From: Streptomyces sp. SID8352
GTDB lineage: Bacteria > Actinomycetota > Actinomycetes > Streptomycetales > Streptomycetaceae
DNA: 64,000 nt
Direction of reading: 5' to 3'
NCBI RefSeq assembly: GCF_009862265.1
Contig: NZ_WWGX01000089.1
Span: 83,895-147,894, forward strand
Shown here: piece by piece, positions 41,735 to 50,081 of the stretch
Position numbering within the stretch: position 1 is the stretch's first letter
Layout of the letters: each line of letters begins with the position of its first letter
The notes under the pieces: model-generated
Told to the model about the DNA's origin: nothing
Seen by the model: only the letters and a program-made list of their open reading frames with translations
Database searches by the model: none
Made by a program: the position numbers and the translations under genes

Positions 41735-43474
41735 ATGACGGGAGGCAACGAGTTGCAGGAACAGTTACCCATCGACGACAGGCCGTCCTTCGGCCGCACG
41801 CTCCACGCCTACCGGACCGGCGGGGGGATGTCCTTGCAGGCGCTGGCGGATCTGGTGCACTACAGCAAGGGCCATCTGAGCAAGATCGAGAACGGTGACA
41901 AGCTCGCCTCCGCGCAACTGGCCCACAGCTGCGACGACGTCCTCGGCGCCGGTGGCGAGCTGGTGCTCGCGCACCGCAGGGCCGGTCAGGGGAGACCGCG
42001 GACGCGCCGTCGGCGACCGGCCCAACTGCCGATGGCTCCTGCCCCGTTCATCGGACGCACGACGCAACTGGCGGCGCTGGACGCCGTCCTGGACCGGTCG
42101 CACCAGCGCGGCGGTGAGGCGACGGGCGTCGTGGTGGTGGACGGCATGCCGGGGGTGGGGAAGACCGCGCTGATGCTCCAGTGGGCGCATCGGGTGGCCG
42201 ACCGGTTCCCCGACGGCATCTTCTTCTACGACCTGCTGCCGCGCGGTGAGCCCGCGGACCCCGCGCAGGTGCTGGCGGCCTTCCTGCAGGCGCTGGGGGT
42301 CAGGGCCGACGACCTCCCGGGGGGCACGGCGGATCGGGCGGCGCTCTACCGCACGCTGCTGGCGGGGCGCCGGGTGCTCGTGGTGCTCGACAACGCGGTC
42401 GGCGCCGAACAGGTCCGGCCGCAACTGCCGGGAACGCCGGGCAGTCTGGTGCTGGTCGGCAGCCGGGACCGGCTGTCGGGCCTGGTCGCACGGGACGGGG
42501 CCACCCGGGTGTCGCTCAGGCCGTTGTCCACCTACGAGTCCTGCGAGTTGCTGCGCCAGGTGACGGGTCACCGGCAGCCGGCCGTGGACCCGGCGACGAT
42601 GGCCAAGGTCGTGGGGCGCTGCGGGCACCTGCCGCTGGCCCTGCGGATCGCCGCGGAGAGCATGGCGGCGGGCGAGGACGGCCGCGCCCACTGGTCGGCG
42701 GACTCCGGGGGGTGGCTCGATCTGCTGTCCGCGGGCGGTGACGAGGTGGCTTCGGTCCGGGCGGCGTTCGAGCGCTCGTACCGGGCCCTGGAGGACGAGG
42801 CCGCCCGGGCCTTCCGGCTGCTCGGCACGCATGCCGAGGCCGGGATCTCGCTGGCCGCGGCCACGGTGCTGCTGGACACGGACGAGGCGAGCGCCTGGCG
42901 TCGGCTCGACGCCCTCTACCAAGTGCATCTGGTGGAGCAGCCCACTCAGGGGCGCTACCGCGTCCACCGACTGCTGCGGGCTTACGCGGCGGAGCTGGCC
43001 GCCGGGGACCGGCAGGCGTGCGACGAGGGTTCGCGCCGGCTGCTGGAGTGGTACCGGCGCACCGCGCAGGAGGCGCTGCGGACGCTCCTGAGCGTGGAAC
43101 ACGGGGAGGCGTCCGGCGCCGCGGCGAAGGCCGGCGCCGGTCCGGGCGGCGCGCCGCCGCCGGAGCACGCCTGGCAGTGGTGCGAGGCGGAGGAGTGGAA
43201 CCTGCGCCTGGCCGTCGAGCACGCCGACCGCCTCGACATGGGCACCCAGTCGGTCGGTCTCGCGGACGTCACCACGCTCCTGGACCTTCTGCGGCACGGC
43301 GAGGGCCGGGCGCCCGGCCGGTTCGACGAGCCGCGCGACGCGGTCCGGGCGAGGCTCCGGCCGGTCCCCGCCGACCGCGACCACCGCAATCACGGCGGCC
43401 ACGGCGGCCACGGCGGCCACGGCGGCCACGGCGGCCACGGCGGCCACGACAGTCTGGCGTCCGCCGCGGAATGA
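41735..43474 (+). CDS. XRE-family regulator with NB-ARC ATPase domain
   Basis: The 579-residue protein has an XRE helix-turn-helix (~15-75; MSLQALADLVHYSKGHLSKI), then an NB-ARC/STAND ATPase: Walker A VVVDGMPGVGKTALMLQWA, Walker B RRVLVVLDNAVGAEQ, and GHLPLALRIAAESMA. A winged-helix and short helical region follow. It ends with six His-Gly-Gly repeats. It lacks a SARP domain, unlike the other two NB-ARC regulators in this window. The start at ATG 41735 is uncertain; a TTG at 41753 is better placed behind GGGAGG. It precedes the second cluster on the same strand and probably controls it. Confidence 0.88.
   Translation: MTGGNELQEQLPIDDRPSFGRTLHAYRTGGGMSLQALADLVHYSKGHLSKIENGDKLASAQLAHSCDDVLGAGGELVLAHRRAGQGRPRTRRRRPAQLPMAPAPFIGRTTQLAALDAVLDRSHQRGGEATGVVVVDGMPGVGKTALMLQWAHRVADRFPDGIFFYDLLPRGEPADPAQVLAAFLQALGVRADDLPGGTADRAALYRTLLAGRRVLVVLDNAVGAEQVRPQLPGTPGSLVLVGSRDRLSGLVARDGATRVSLRPLSTYESCELLRQVTGHRQPAVDPATMAKVVGRCGHLPLALRIAAESMAAGEDGRAHWSADSGGWLDLLSAGGDEVASVRAAFERSYRALEDEAARAFRLLGTHAEAGISLAAATVLLDTDEASAWRRLDALYQVHLVEQPTQGRYRVHRLLRAYAAELAAGDRQACDEGSRRLLEWYRRTAQEALRTLLSVEHGEASGAAAKAGAGPGGAPPPEHAWQWCEAEEWNLRLAVEHADRLDMGTQSVGLADVTTLLDLLRHGEGRAPGRFDEPRDAVRARLRPVPADRDHRNHGGHGGHGGHGGHGGHGGHDSLASAAE
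43391..43444 (+). repeat. six tandem 9-bp repeats coding for (His-Gly-Gly)6
   Basis: CACGGCGGC is repeated six times without change near the 3' end of the XRE-NB-ARC gene. The encoded histidine-rich tail could bind metal. Perfect copies suggest recent expansion and possible length variation. Confidence 0.95.
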
Positions 43475-43628
43475 CGTGCGGGAGGCGCGTGCCGCGAACG
43501 CGCGGACGTCCGTGACACACGCCCGGCCGGCTCAAGGGCCGGCCCCGAATCCGTCCGGCCGTGGGCTCGGCCCCGTCCCGTGCCCACGCGTGCCGCACCC
43601 GCCTCCTCCTGGGCCGGGAGGACCGCCG

Positions 43629-43857
43629 CGTTTCCCGGGCCTTTCGGATTGACGTCTCCCGTGGCCCCGAGCCTGTCGACCGGCGTCCGGGCGGGCACGG
43701 CGTTTCCCGAAGGAGGAAACGGGACAACGGCCCGTCGGACCGGGCGACTTCGGAAACCGCAGCTCTGCCGCCCGCTCCGTTTCCCGGGCGGCGCCGTGAC
43801 GGCTCCGGGGACCGCCCGTACCGGGGAGATCTCCCTCCCGAGCAGGAAACGGGAAAC
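43629..43857. promoter_or_regulatory. four copies of a GTTTCCCG element upstream of the second cluster
   Basis: CGTTTCCCG occurs at 43629, 43701 and 43778, and its inverse CGGGAAAC at 43850, at spacings of about 72-77 bases. The 43701 copy sits in a small hairpin with GGAAACG at 43715. They are all inside the 450-base gene-free leader (43475-43924) of the SAH-hydrolase-like gene, which otherwise holds nothing I recognise. Candidate operator sites for an unknown regulator. Confidence 0.4.
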
Positions 43858-43924
43858 CCCTTGAGCGGTCCGCTCCGGCCGGACGATGCTCCCACCACGA
43901 CCACAGACGAAGGGACGGCTCGGC

Positions 43925-45478
43925 ATGACCTCTGTCGCCACCCCGGGCGCGGGGCCGATTCCCGCCCGCGGCCCGCACCCCACCAACGGTGCCCCCGGCC
44001 CGCACCCCACCAACGGTGCTCCCGACCCGCACACCACGCACCACGGCCCCGGTACCGAGGGGGACCACCGGGTGCGGAACCTCTCGCTCGCCTCTCAGGG
44101 CCGTACCGGCATCCGCCTGGCGGAGCACGAGATGCCGGCCCTGATGGCGCTGCGCGAGCGGTACGCGGGCAGCGCTCCGCTCGCCGGTGCCCGGATCAGC
44201 GGCACGCTCCACATGACCGTGCAGACGGCGGTGCTGATCGAGACGCTGGTCGAGCTCGGCGCGCGGGTCCGCTGGGCGGGTTCCGACGTGCTGTCGACCC
44301 AGGACGCCGCGGCCGCCGCGGTGGCGGCGGGTCCGGGCGGCGGCCGGCCCGGGGTGCCGGTGTTCGCCTGGAAGGGCCAGAGCGCGGACGAGTTCTGGTG
44401 GTGCGTCGACCGCGCGCTGAGCTGGCCGGACGGGGCGGGACCCAACATGCTGCTGGACGACGCGGCGTGCGCCACCCTGCTGCTGCACCGCGGCGTCGAG
44501 GCCGAACGGACCGGCACCGTGCCGGTGGCCGCCCCGGACGACGACGAGTCGGAGGCCGGGCTGCTGCGGCTGCTGGCGGCCAGGGGCGTGACCGCGGGCC
44601 GCTGGGGCGCCCTGGCGGCGGGCGTGCACGGCGCCACCGAGGAGACCACCACCGGCGCCCATCATGTGCGCAGGCTGGCGGACTCCGGCGCGCTGCTCTT
44701 CCCCGTGATCAGTGTCAACGACTCGGTGACGAAGTCCAAGTTCGACAACATCTACGGCTGCCGGCATTCCCTCGTGGACGGGATCAACCGGGCCACCGAC
44801 GTCCTGATCGGCGGGAAGACCGCGGTGGTCTGCGGATACGGGGACGTCGGAAAGGGCTGCGCCACCGCACTGCGCGGGCAGGGTGCCCGGGTGATCGTCA
44901 CGGAGATCGATCCGATCTGCGCGTTGCAGGCCGCGATGGACGGCTACCAGGTCGCCGCGCTGGACTCCGTGGTCGGGACGGCCGACATCGTCATCACGAC
45001 GACGGGCTGCCCCCAGGTGATCACCGCCGAGCACCTGATGCGGATGAAGCACCAGGTCGTGGTCGGCAACATGGGGCACGCGGAGGGCGAGATCGACCTC
45101 GTCGGCCTCGCCGGGGTGCCGGGCGTGCGGCGGCACACGGTCAAGCCCCAGGTGGACGAGTGGACCCGGCCGGACGGCCGCTCCCTCATCGTGCTGTCGG
45201 AGGGGCGGCTGCTCAACCTGGGCAACGCCACCGGGCATCCCAGTTTCGTCATGTCCAGCTCGTTCGCCAACCAGGTACTGGCCCAACTGGAGCTGTACGG
45301 CGGGGAGCGCGGCTACCCGACGGGCCTGCACGCGCTGCCCAAGCGGCTCGACGAGACGGTCGCCCGGCTCCACCTGGACGCGCTGGGCGTCGAGCTGACC
45401 ACGCTCAGCCCGCCGCAGGCCGCCTATCTCCGGGTGCCGGTGGAGGGTCCCTACAAGCCCGCGACGTACCGCTACTGA
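43925..45478 (+). CDS. S-adenosylhomocysteine hydrolase paralogue
   Basis: AHCY-type enzymes split S-adenosylhomocysteine into homocysteine and adenosine using tightly bound NAD. The 517-residue protein keeps the catalytic groups: His in GTLHMTV (His96), Asp in MLLDD, Glu in TEETTTG, Lys/Asp in NDSVTKSKFDN, the NAD loop GYGDVGKGCA and the terminal YKPATYRY. Differences from housekeeping enzymes are a ~45-residue His/Pro-rich N-terminal extension with a repeated GPHPTNGAP, and LHMTVQTA where the human enzyme has LHMTVETA (Glu59, an adenine contact, to Gln100 here). I infer altered base specificity. It is the first gene of a long overlapping operon; the next start overlaps its stop. Confidence 0.92.
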   Translation: MTSVATPGAGPIPARGPHPTNGAPGPHPTNGAPDPHTTHHGPGTEGDHRVRNLSLASQGRTGIRLAEHEMPALMALRERYAGSAPLAGARISGTLHMTVQTAVLIETLVELGARVRWAGSDVLSTQDAAAAAVAAGPGGGRPGVPVFAWKGQSADEFWWCVDRALSWPDGAGPNMLLDDAACATLLLHRGVEAERTGTVPVAAPDDDESEAGLLRLLAARGVTAGRWGALAAGVHGATEETTTGAHHVRRLADSGALLFPVISVNDSVTKSKFDNIYGCRHSLVDGINRATDVLIGGKTAVVCGYGDVGKGCATALRGQGARVIVTEIDPICALQAAMDGYQVAALDSVVGTADIVITTTGCPQVITAEHLMRMKHQVVVGNMGHAEGEIDLVGLAGVPGVRRHTVKPQVDEWTRPDGRSLIVLSEGRLLNLGNATGHPSFVMSSSFANQVLAQLELYGGERGYPTGLHALPKRLDETVARLHLDALGVELTTLSPPQAAYLRVPVEGPYKPATYRY

Positions 45479-46557
45479 TGACACGTCACATAGCTTTGTG
45501 CGGCTCGCACTTGGAGCACCCCCCTCCGACCCCGCTCCTCCCGGGGCCCACGGCCGGGCGGCGCACCGGTGATCCGGCCGCCCTCCTCTCGCTCGTTCCC
45601 GTCCCGGGCGGGGGCTGGACCGGGCCGGTCGGCGGCCACGACCACTACGACGGACGGTCGCTGACCGAGCGTGCCATGGCCTTCCGCACCAGGATGCTGG
45701 ACGCGGCCCGTCCACACACCGGCTGGCACCGCACCGTGTCCGACACCGTCCTGTTCCGGCATCCGCCGCACGGCGCTGCCGCGTCGCTGCGACTGTGGCT
45801 CAGGGACGCGGCGGGCACGGTGTCGGCACGCCCCCTGGGCCTGTTCGCCGGTTCGGACGTGCCGTTCCAGCACACCGTGCCCGGCGGCCACGGGTTCGCC
45901 GTCGAACTCACCGCGGGCGAACTCGCCCTCTGGAGCGAGGCGGTGGTGCCGGGGGACGGATTCGCCCGGGCGACGGGGCGGGAGTGGCCCGAGCCGCCCC
46001 GGCCCGGGGCGGCGCCGGCCGCCGAGGCCACCGGGGCGCCCTCGGTCCGCGACGCCCCGGGACTGACCGAACACGGGGCGCCCTCGGTCCGCGACGCCCT
46101 GGGACTGACCGAACACGTCGAGGGCGGCTACTACCGTCAGTACTACGAGTCCGCGACGCAGGTGCGGACCCCGCGTGGGGCGCGCCCGATGGCCAACACC
46201 ATCCACTACCTGCTCGACCGGGACTCACCGGTCGGCCGTCTGCACCGCAACACCGCCCACATCACTCACTTCCTGAACTCCGGCGGGCCCCTCCACTACC
46301 TGCTGCTCTCCCCCGACGGCGAGCTGCACGAGGTGGTGATGGGCGAGGACCTGGCCGCAGGACAGGTGCCCGTCTTCACCTGCCCGGGCGGCTGGTGGAA
46401 GACCAGCCGGCTCGGCGAGGCCGCCGACCACGGCCTGATCAGCGAGATCGTCGCGCCCGGCTTCGACTTCCGGGACCAGGCCATCGCCCGCGCCGAGCGG
46501 ATCGCCGCGCGGTTCCCCGAGGCGTTCGAGGTGCTGCGCCCCTTCATCAGCGGCTGA
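45478..46557 (+). CDS. two-domain protein with C-terminal DUF985-type cupin
   Basis: The 359-residue protein starts at ATG 45478 within the stop of the SAH-hydrolase gene (TGATG). Residues ~205-355 form a DUF985/cupin_5 domain: LTEHVEGGYYRQYYES, NTIHYLLDRDSPVGRLHRN, and a GGWWKTSRLG loop. Cupins of this group are small beta-barrels of unknown chemistry. The N-terminal ~180 residues (GGHDHYDGRSLTERAMAFRT) match nothing I know. The two parts are joined by a duplicated 14-residue linker. Probable metal or sugar-nucleotide binding; function unknown. Confidence 0.8.
   Translation: MTRHIALCGSHLEHPPPTPLLPGPTAGRRTGDPAALLSLVPVPGGGWTGPVGGHDHYDGRSLTERAMAFRTRMLDAARPHTGWHRTVSDTVLFRHPPHGAAASLRLWLRDAAGTVSARPLGLFAGSDVPFQHTVPGGHGFAVELTAGELALWSEAVVPGDGFARATGREWPEPPRPGAAPAAEATGAPSVRDAPGLTEHGAPSVRDALGLTEHVEGGYYRQYYESATQVRTPRGARPMANTIHYLLDRDSPVGRLHRNTAHITHFLNSGGPLHYLLLSPDGELHEVVMGEDLAAGQVPVFTCPGGWWKTSRLGEAADHGLISEIVAPGFDFRDQAIARAERIAARFPEAFEVLRPFISG
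46033..46116 (+). repeat. 42-bp tandem duplication inside the cupin gene
   Basis: Bases 46033-46074 and 46075-46116 differ at one position and encode GAPSVRDAPGLTEH and GAPSVRDALGLTEH. The frame is kept. The near identity points to a recent duplication of the inter-domain linker. Confidence 0.95.
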
Positions 46558-46590
46558 CCGCCCCGCCCCACCGTCCCCCGAGGAGTCATC

Positions 46591-47844
46591 GTGAGTACGC
46601 CCGAACGGTTCGCCGCCTCCCGTCAGTTGCTGGACCGCGCCCAGCGGGTGATCCCGGGCGGCGTCTGGGGTCACAACAAGTTCCCCGCGGTCATCGACCC
46701 GCAGCGGTACCCCTGGTTCGCCGAGCGCGGCGAGGGCGCCCGGCTGCGGGACGTCGACGGCACCTGGTACCTGGACTTCATGTGCGGCTACGGCACCATG
46801 GTCAACGGCTACGCCCGGCCGGAGGTCGACGAGGCGGTCGTCGAGCAGGTCCGGCTCGGCGAGTGCCTGAGCCAGGCCACCGCCCGCTCGGTCGAGCTGG
46901 CCGAGCTCCTGGTCGACACCGTGGCCGGCGCGGCCTGGGCCGCCTGGGGCAAGAGCGGCTCGGACGCGACCTGGATCGCCCTGCTCACCGCGCGGGCCCA
47001 CACCGGACGCACCCTGGTGGCCTGCGTGGACGGCGCCTACCACGGCTCGCACGGCTGGTGCGCGTGGTGCAACCCGGGCCCCGGGCGGCAGCCGTCCGAC
47101 TCCCACGACGTCGTCACCCTGCGGTGGAACGACCTCGACGACCTGGACCGGGTCTTCGCCGAACAGGGCGACCGGCTGGCCGCCGTGGTCATCACCCCGT
47201 TCCACCACCCGATCCCCGGCGCGGCCGTGCTGCCCGACCCGGCCTGGCTGCGCGCGCTGCGGACGCACTGCGACCGGGCCGGCACCCTGCTGGTCTCCGA
47301 CGACGTCCGGGCCGGCTTCCACCTCGACCTGCGGGGCTCGCACACGCACTTCGGCTACCGGCCCGATCTGGTCTGCTTCTCCAAGGCGCTCGCCAACGGC
47401 TGGCCGATCGCCGCAGTCACCGGCTCGGAGGCACTGCGTGAGGCGGCCGGCACCGTCTTCGCGGCCGGCACCTTCTGGAACTCGGGCTCGGCGATGGCCG
47501 GGGCGATCGCCAACCTGCGGTTGATGCGGCAGGAGGACTCCGTCGGCCGGATGCGGTCCGGCGGCGAGAAGCTGCGCGCCGGACTCCACGCACTCGGCGA
47601 ACTGCACGGCGTGCCGCTGCGGGTGACCGGGCCGGCGGCCATGCCGCACCTCACGGTGGACGGCGACGAGGAGCACCGGTGGATGCGCGCCTTCGCCGTC
47701 CAGCTCGTGGCGGAGGGCTGCTTCGTGCACCCCACGCACAACTGGTTCGTCTCGGCCGCCCACGACGACGGGATCATCGAGGACTTCCTGGACCGCGCGG
47801 GGCGCGCCATGGTGCGCGCGCAGGAGGAGCTGGTCGGGCGGTGA
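46591..47844 (+). CDS. class III PLP aminotransferase / aminomutase
   Basis: The 417-residue enzyme resembles glutamate-1-semialdehyde aminomutase and related fold-type I transaminases. It shows VIPGGVWGHNKFPAVIDPQR near the start, AAWGKSGSDATWIALLTARA, DGAYHGSHGWCAWC, the PLP Asp region TLLVSDDVRAGF and the Schiff-base lysine in CFSKALANGWPIAAVTG. The usual DEV at the PLP-binding site is DDV here. GTG 46591 follows GAGGAG. In the operon it would install or move an amino group on a keto or aldehyde intermediate. The next gene overlaps its stop by four bases. Confidence 0.92.
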   Translation: MSTPERFAASRQLLDRAQRVIPGGVWGHNKFPAVIDPQRYPWFAERGEGARLRDVDGTWYLDFMCGYGTMVNGYARPEVDEAVVEQVRLGECLSQATARSVELAELLVDTVAGAAWAAWGKSGSDATWIALLTARAHTGRTLVACVDGAYHGSHGWCAWCNPGPGRQPSDSHDVVTLRWNDLDDLDRVFAEQGDRLAAVVITPFHHPIPGAAVLPDPAWLRALRTHCDRAGTLLVSDDVRAGFHLDLRGSHTHFGYRPDLVCFSKALANGWPIAAVTGSEALREAAGTVFAAGTFWNSGSAMAGAIANLRLMRQEDSVGRMRSGGEKLRAGLHALGELHGVPLRVTGPAAMPHLTVDGDEEHRWMRAFAVQLVAEGCFVHPTHNWFVSAAHDDGIIEDFLDRAGRAMVRAQEELVGR

Positions 47845-50054
47845 CCTCGATCACGATCTCGGGCGCACTGGATCACGGGCTGCTGCGGGAGTGGCTGCGC
47901 GACCCGGCCGGCGGCCCCGGTGCGGGCGGCACCGTCGCGGTGACCGGCGTGCGCGGGAGGGGCCCGGCCGGGACCGCGGTCCTGTTCGAGGGCACCGGCC
48001 CCGACCTGGCGCTGACCGTCCCCGACCCCCCTCCCTGCGACCCGACCTGGTGGACGGCCGCCACCGTGCGCCGACGGCTGCGCCGGGTCCCGGACACGGC
48101 GGCCTGCGCCTCCCCCGGACTGGAGTCGGTCCTGCGCACCGGCGGCTGGCGGCACCCCGATGCCAGCGGTGAGCGGCCGGGGGCGGACGGCGTCCTGTTG
48201 TTCAAACCGGGCATGGAGGTCACTGCGGCGGCCCTGCGCGAGCTGGGCGACCGGCTCGCCGAGTGCGGCTACCGCGCCGAGCGGGCGCGGATGCTGCCGG
48301 GCCGGGAGATCACCGATCTCGGCGCCGCGGCGGCGCACTACCGTCCGCACACCGAGCTGGCGCGGCGCGGAGTGCTCACCGCGGAGGAGCGGATCGCCCT
48401 GCTGCGGGTCTACGACCGGCCCGGGTTCCGCGCCCGGTTCGGCGCGCGCCCGCAGGACCTCGACGTGGTGCCCGCCTACCGGCTGCTGGCCGAGGAGCGT
48501 GTCACCGCCGGGGAGCTGGAGAAGTGGAGCACCGCCTCGGCGGAACTGCGCGGGCTGGACAGCGGCGCGGTGGACGGCCCCAACGAGATAGGCGACTGCC
48601 TGTTCGTCAACGTCTTCCAGGACGCGGCGTCGTCCGGGGGCGAGGCGGTCATCGTGGTGAATCCGCACATGCCCGGTGTGCTGGCCCAGTTGGAGCGGCC
48701 CGGGAACAGCGCGGTGGCGGTCCTGGTGTCCGCGGCGGGCGGGCGGCCACTGCCGTGGAAGCGCATGCGGCGGGAGTTCTGCGGCGCCACCGATCCGGCC
48801 CGGGCGCTGCCGGGCAGCCTGCGCGGCGACGCCCTGGCCGGACTCTTCCCGCTGCGCGGCACGACGGGGGAACCGGTGCGCCGCACCAACAACGGGGTTC
48901 ATCTGAGCAACGGCGTCGTCGAGGCGATGCACGACACCCTGACCTGGTTCGGCATCGCCCCGGAACGCACCGCCCCGGGGCGCCGACTGGCGCGGGCGGG
49001 CACCGATCCGGCGGCTGTGCTGACCCGTCCGTTCCTGGAGGTGTCCGGCCGACGGCGCGCGGTGGCCACGCTCACCGACGGTCTCGACGCGGAGGACGCG
49101 GCGCGGGCGCTGGCGACCGGGCGGCGGTGCGAGGCCGACGACTTCCCCGGCGCCGCCGAGAGCGCCCGGCGCGTCGACCTGGCCTGGGACCTGGCCCAGC
49201 CGCTCGGACACGCGCCGGGAGCCCTCGCGGTGCTGGTCACCGGGTCGGTGGGACGGGGCCGTGCCTGTCCCGACTCCGACCTCAACCTGCTGGTGGTGCA
49301 CGACGCCGGGCCGCAGGCCGGCACCCCGGGCCGACCGCTCTCGGAATGCCGGGTGGTGGACGGTGTGCGGGTGCTCGTCGAGTACGTACCGCTCGACGAG
49401 GCCATGTCACTGACCTCCGGCCCGCACCCGTCACCGACCGGGGCGCCGCCCTTCCCCGCGGTGCTGCGGAGGCTCGGCCTGGCCGCGCGGTTCACCGGCC
49501 TGCCGCTGCTGGACGACCGGGGCCACGCGCGCCGGCTGGCCGAGCGCGCCGGGCGGCAGTCGGTCCCGTCCGCGCTGCTGGCCGAAAGGCTGGACGAGGT
49601 GCTGCGCCTGGTGAGCGGGCCGCACGGAGGCCGGCCGGACCGGGCCGCGGTCCGCTCGGCCGCCTACGAACTGGCCGTGACGGCGCTGGCCGCCCGGCCG
49701 CCGCGGTTCCACAAGCCCAAATGGGTCCCCTCGGACCTGCGCACGATCGGCCGCCCGGACCTGTGGGCGGTGCTGTGCGAGGCGTGGCAGGTGGGGCGGC
49801 CGAGCCGGGCCGAGGTGACGGCGGCGCTGCGGGTGTCCGCCGCGTCCTCCGCGACCGACCTGGGCGCCCTGGCCGACGCCCGCGCGCTGCTCGCCGCCGG
49901 ACTGCCCTCGGACGCCCTGTTCTGCGCCCGCTTCGCCGCCCGCGCCGGGCTCCCCCACGGCGATCCGTCCGGTTCGGCGGACGCCTCCCTCCCGGCCCTC
50001 GCCGAGCGCCTCGCGCACCTCGCCGAGCAGGAACGCCGCCGCTCGGCGGCCTGA
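47841..50054 (+). CDS. NDP-kinase-like / nucleotidyltransferase fusion protein
   Basis: The 737-residue protein has two recognisable parts. Residues ~115-372 resemble an expanded nucleoside-diphosphate kinase: GVLLFKPGMEVT at the first strand and RRTNNGVHLSNGVVEAMHD at the active site, where His354 would be the phosphohistidine. Residues ~460-520 carry a polymerase-beta-type nucleotidyltransferase motif, GSVGRGRACPDSDLNLLVV (Gly468-Ser469, Asp478, Asp480); a third Asp expected after DSDL is Asn482. A helical C-terminal domain follows. It starts at GTG 47841 within the aminotransferase stop. The fusion suggests phosphorylation and nucleotidyl transfer on one substrate, but the changed residues leave activity open. 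Confidence 0.7.
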   Translation: MTSITISGALDHGLLREWLRDPAGGPGAGGTVAVTGVRGRGPAGTAVLFEGTGPDLALTVPDPPPCDPTWWTAATVRRRLRRVPDTAACASPGLESVLRTGGWRHPDASGERPGADGVLLFKPGMEVTAAALRELGDRLAECGYRAERARMLPGREITDLGAAAAHYRPHTELARRGVLTAEERIALLRVYDRPGFRARFGARPQDLDVVPAYRLLAEERVTAGELEKWSTASAELRGLDSGAVDGPNEIGDCLFVNVFQDAASSGGEAVIVVNPHMPGVLAQLERPGNSAVAVLVSAAGGRPLPWKRMRREFCGATDPARALPGSLRGDALAGLFPLRGTTGEPVRRTNNGVHLSNGVVEAMHDTLTWFGIAPERTAPGRRLARAGTDPAAVLTRPFLEVSGRRRAVATLTDGLDAEDAARALATGRRCEADDFPGAAESARRVDLAWDLAQPLGHAPGALAVLVTGSVGRGRACPDSDLNLLVVHDAGPQAGTPGRPLSECRVVDGVRVLVEYVPLDEAMSLTSGPHPSPTGAPPFPAVLRRLGLAARFTGLPLLDDRGHARRLAERAGRQSVPSALLAERLDEVLRLVSGPHGGRPDRAAVRSAAYELAVTALAARPPRFHKPKWVPSDLRTIGRPDLWAVLCEAWQVGRPSRAEVTAALRVSAASSATDLGALADARALLAAGLPSDALFCARFAARAGLPHGDPSGSADASLPALAERLAHLAEQERRRSAA

Positions 50055-50081
50055 CTCCCGTCCCACATCCAAGGAGCCCCG

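Noticed and set aside
43391..43444. CRISPR-like repeat array
   Set aside because: The 9-bp units are directly adjacent with no spacers and lie inside a coding region, so this is a microsatellite-like coding repeat.
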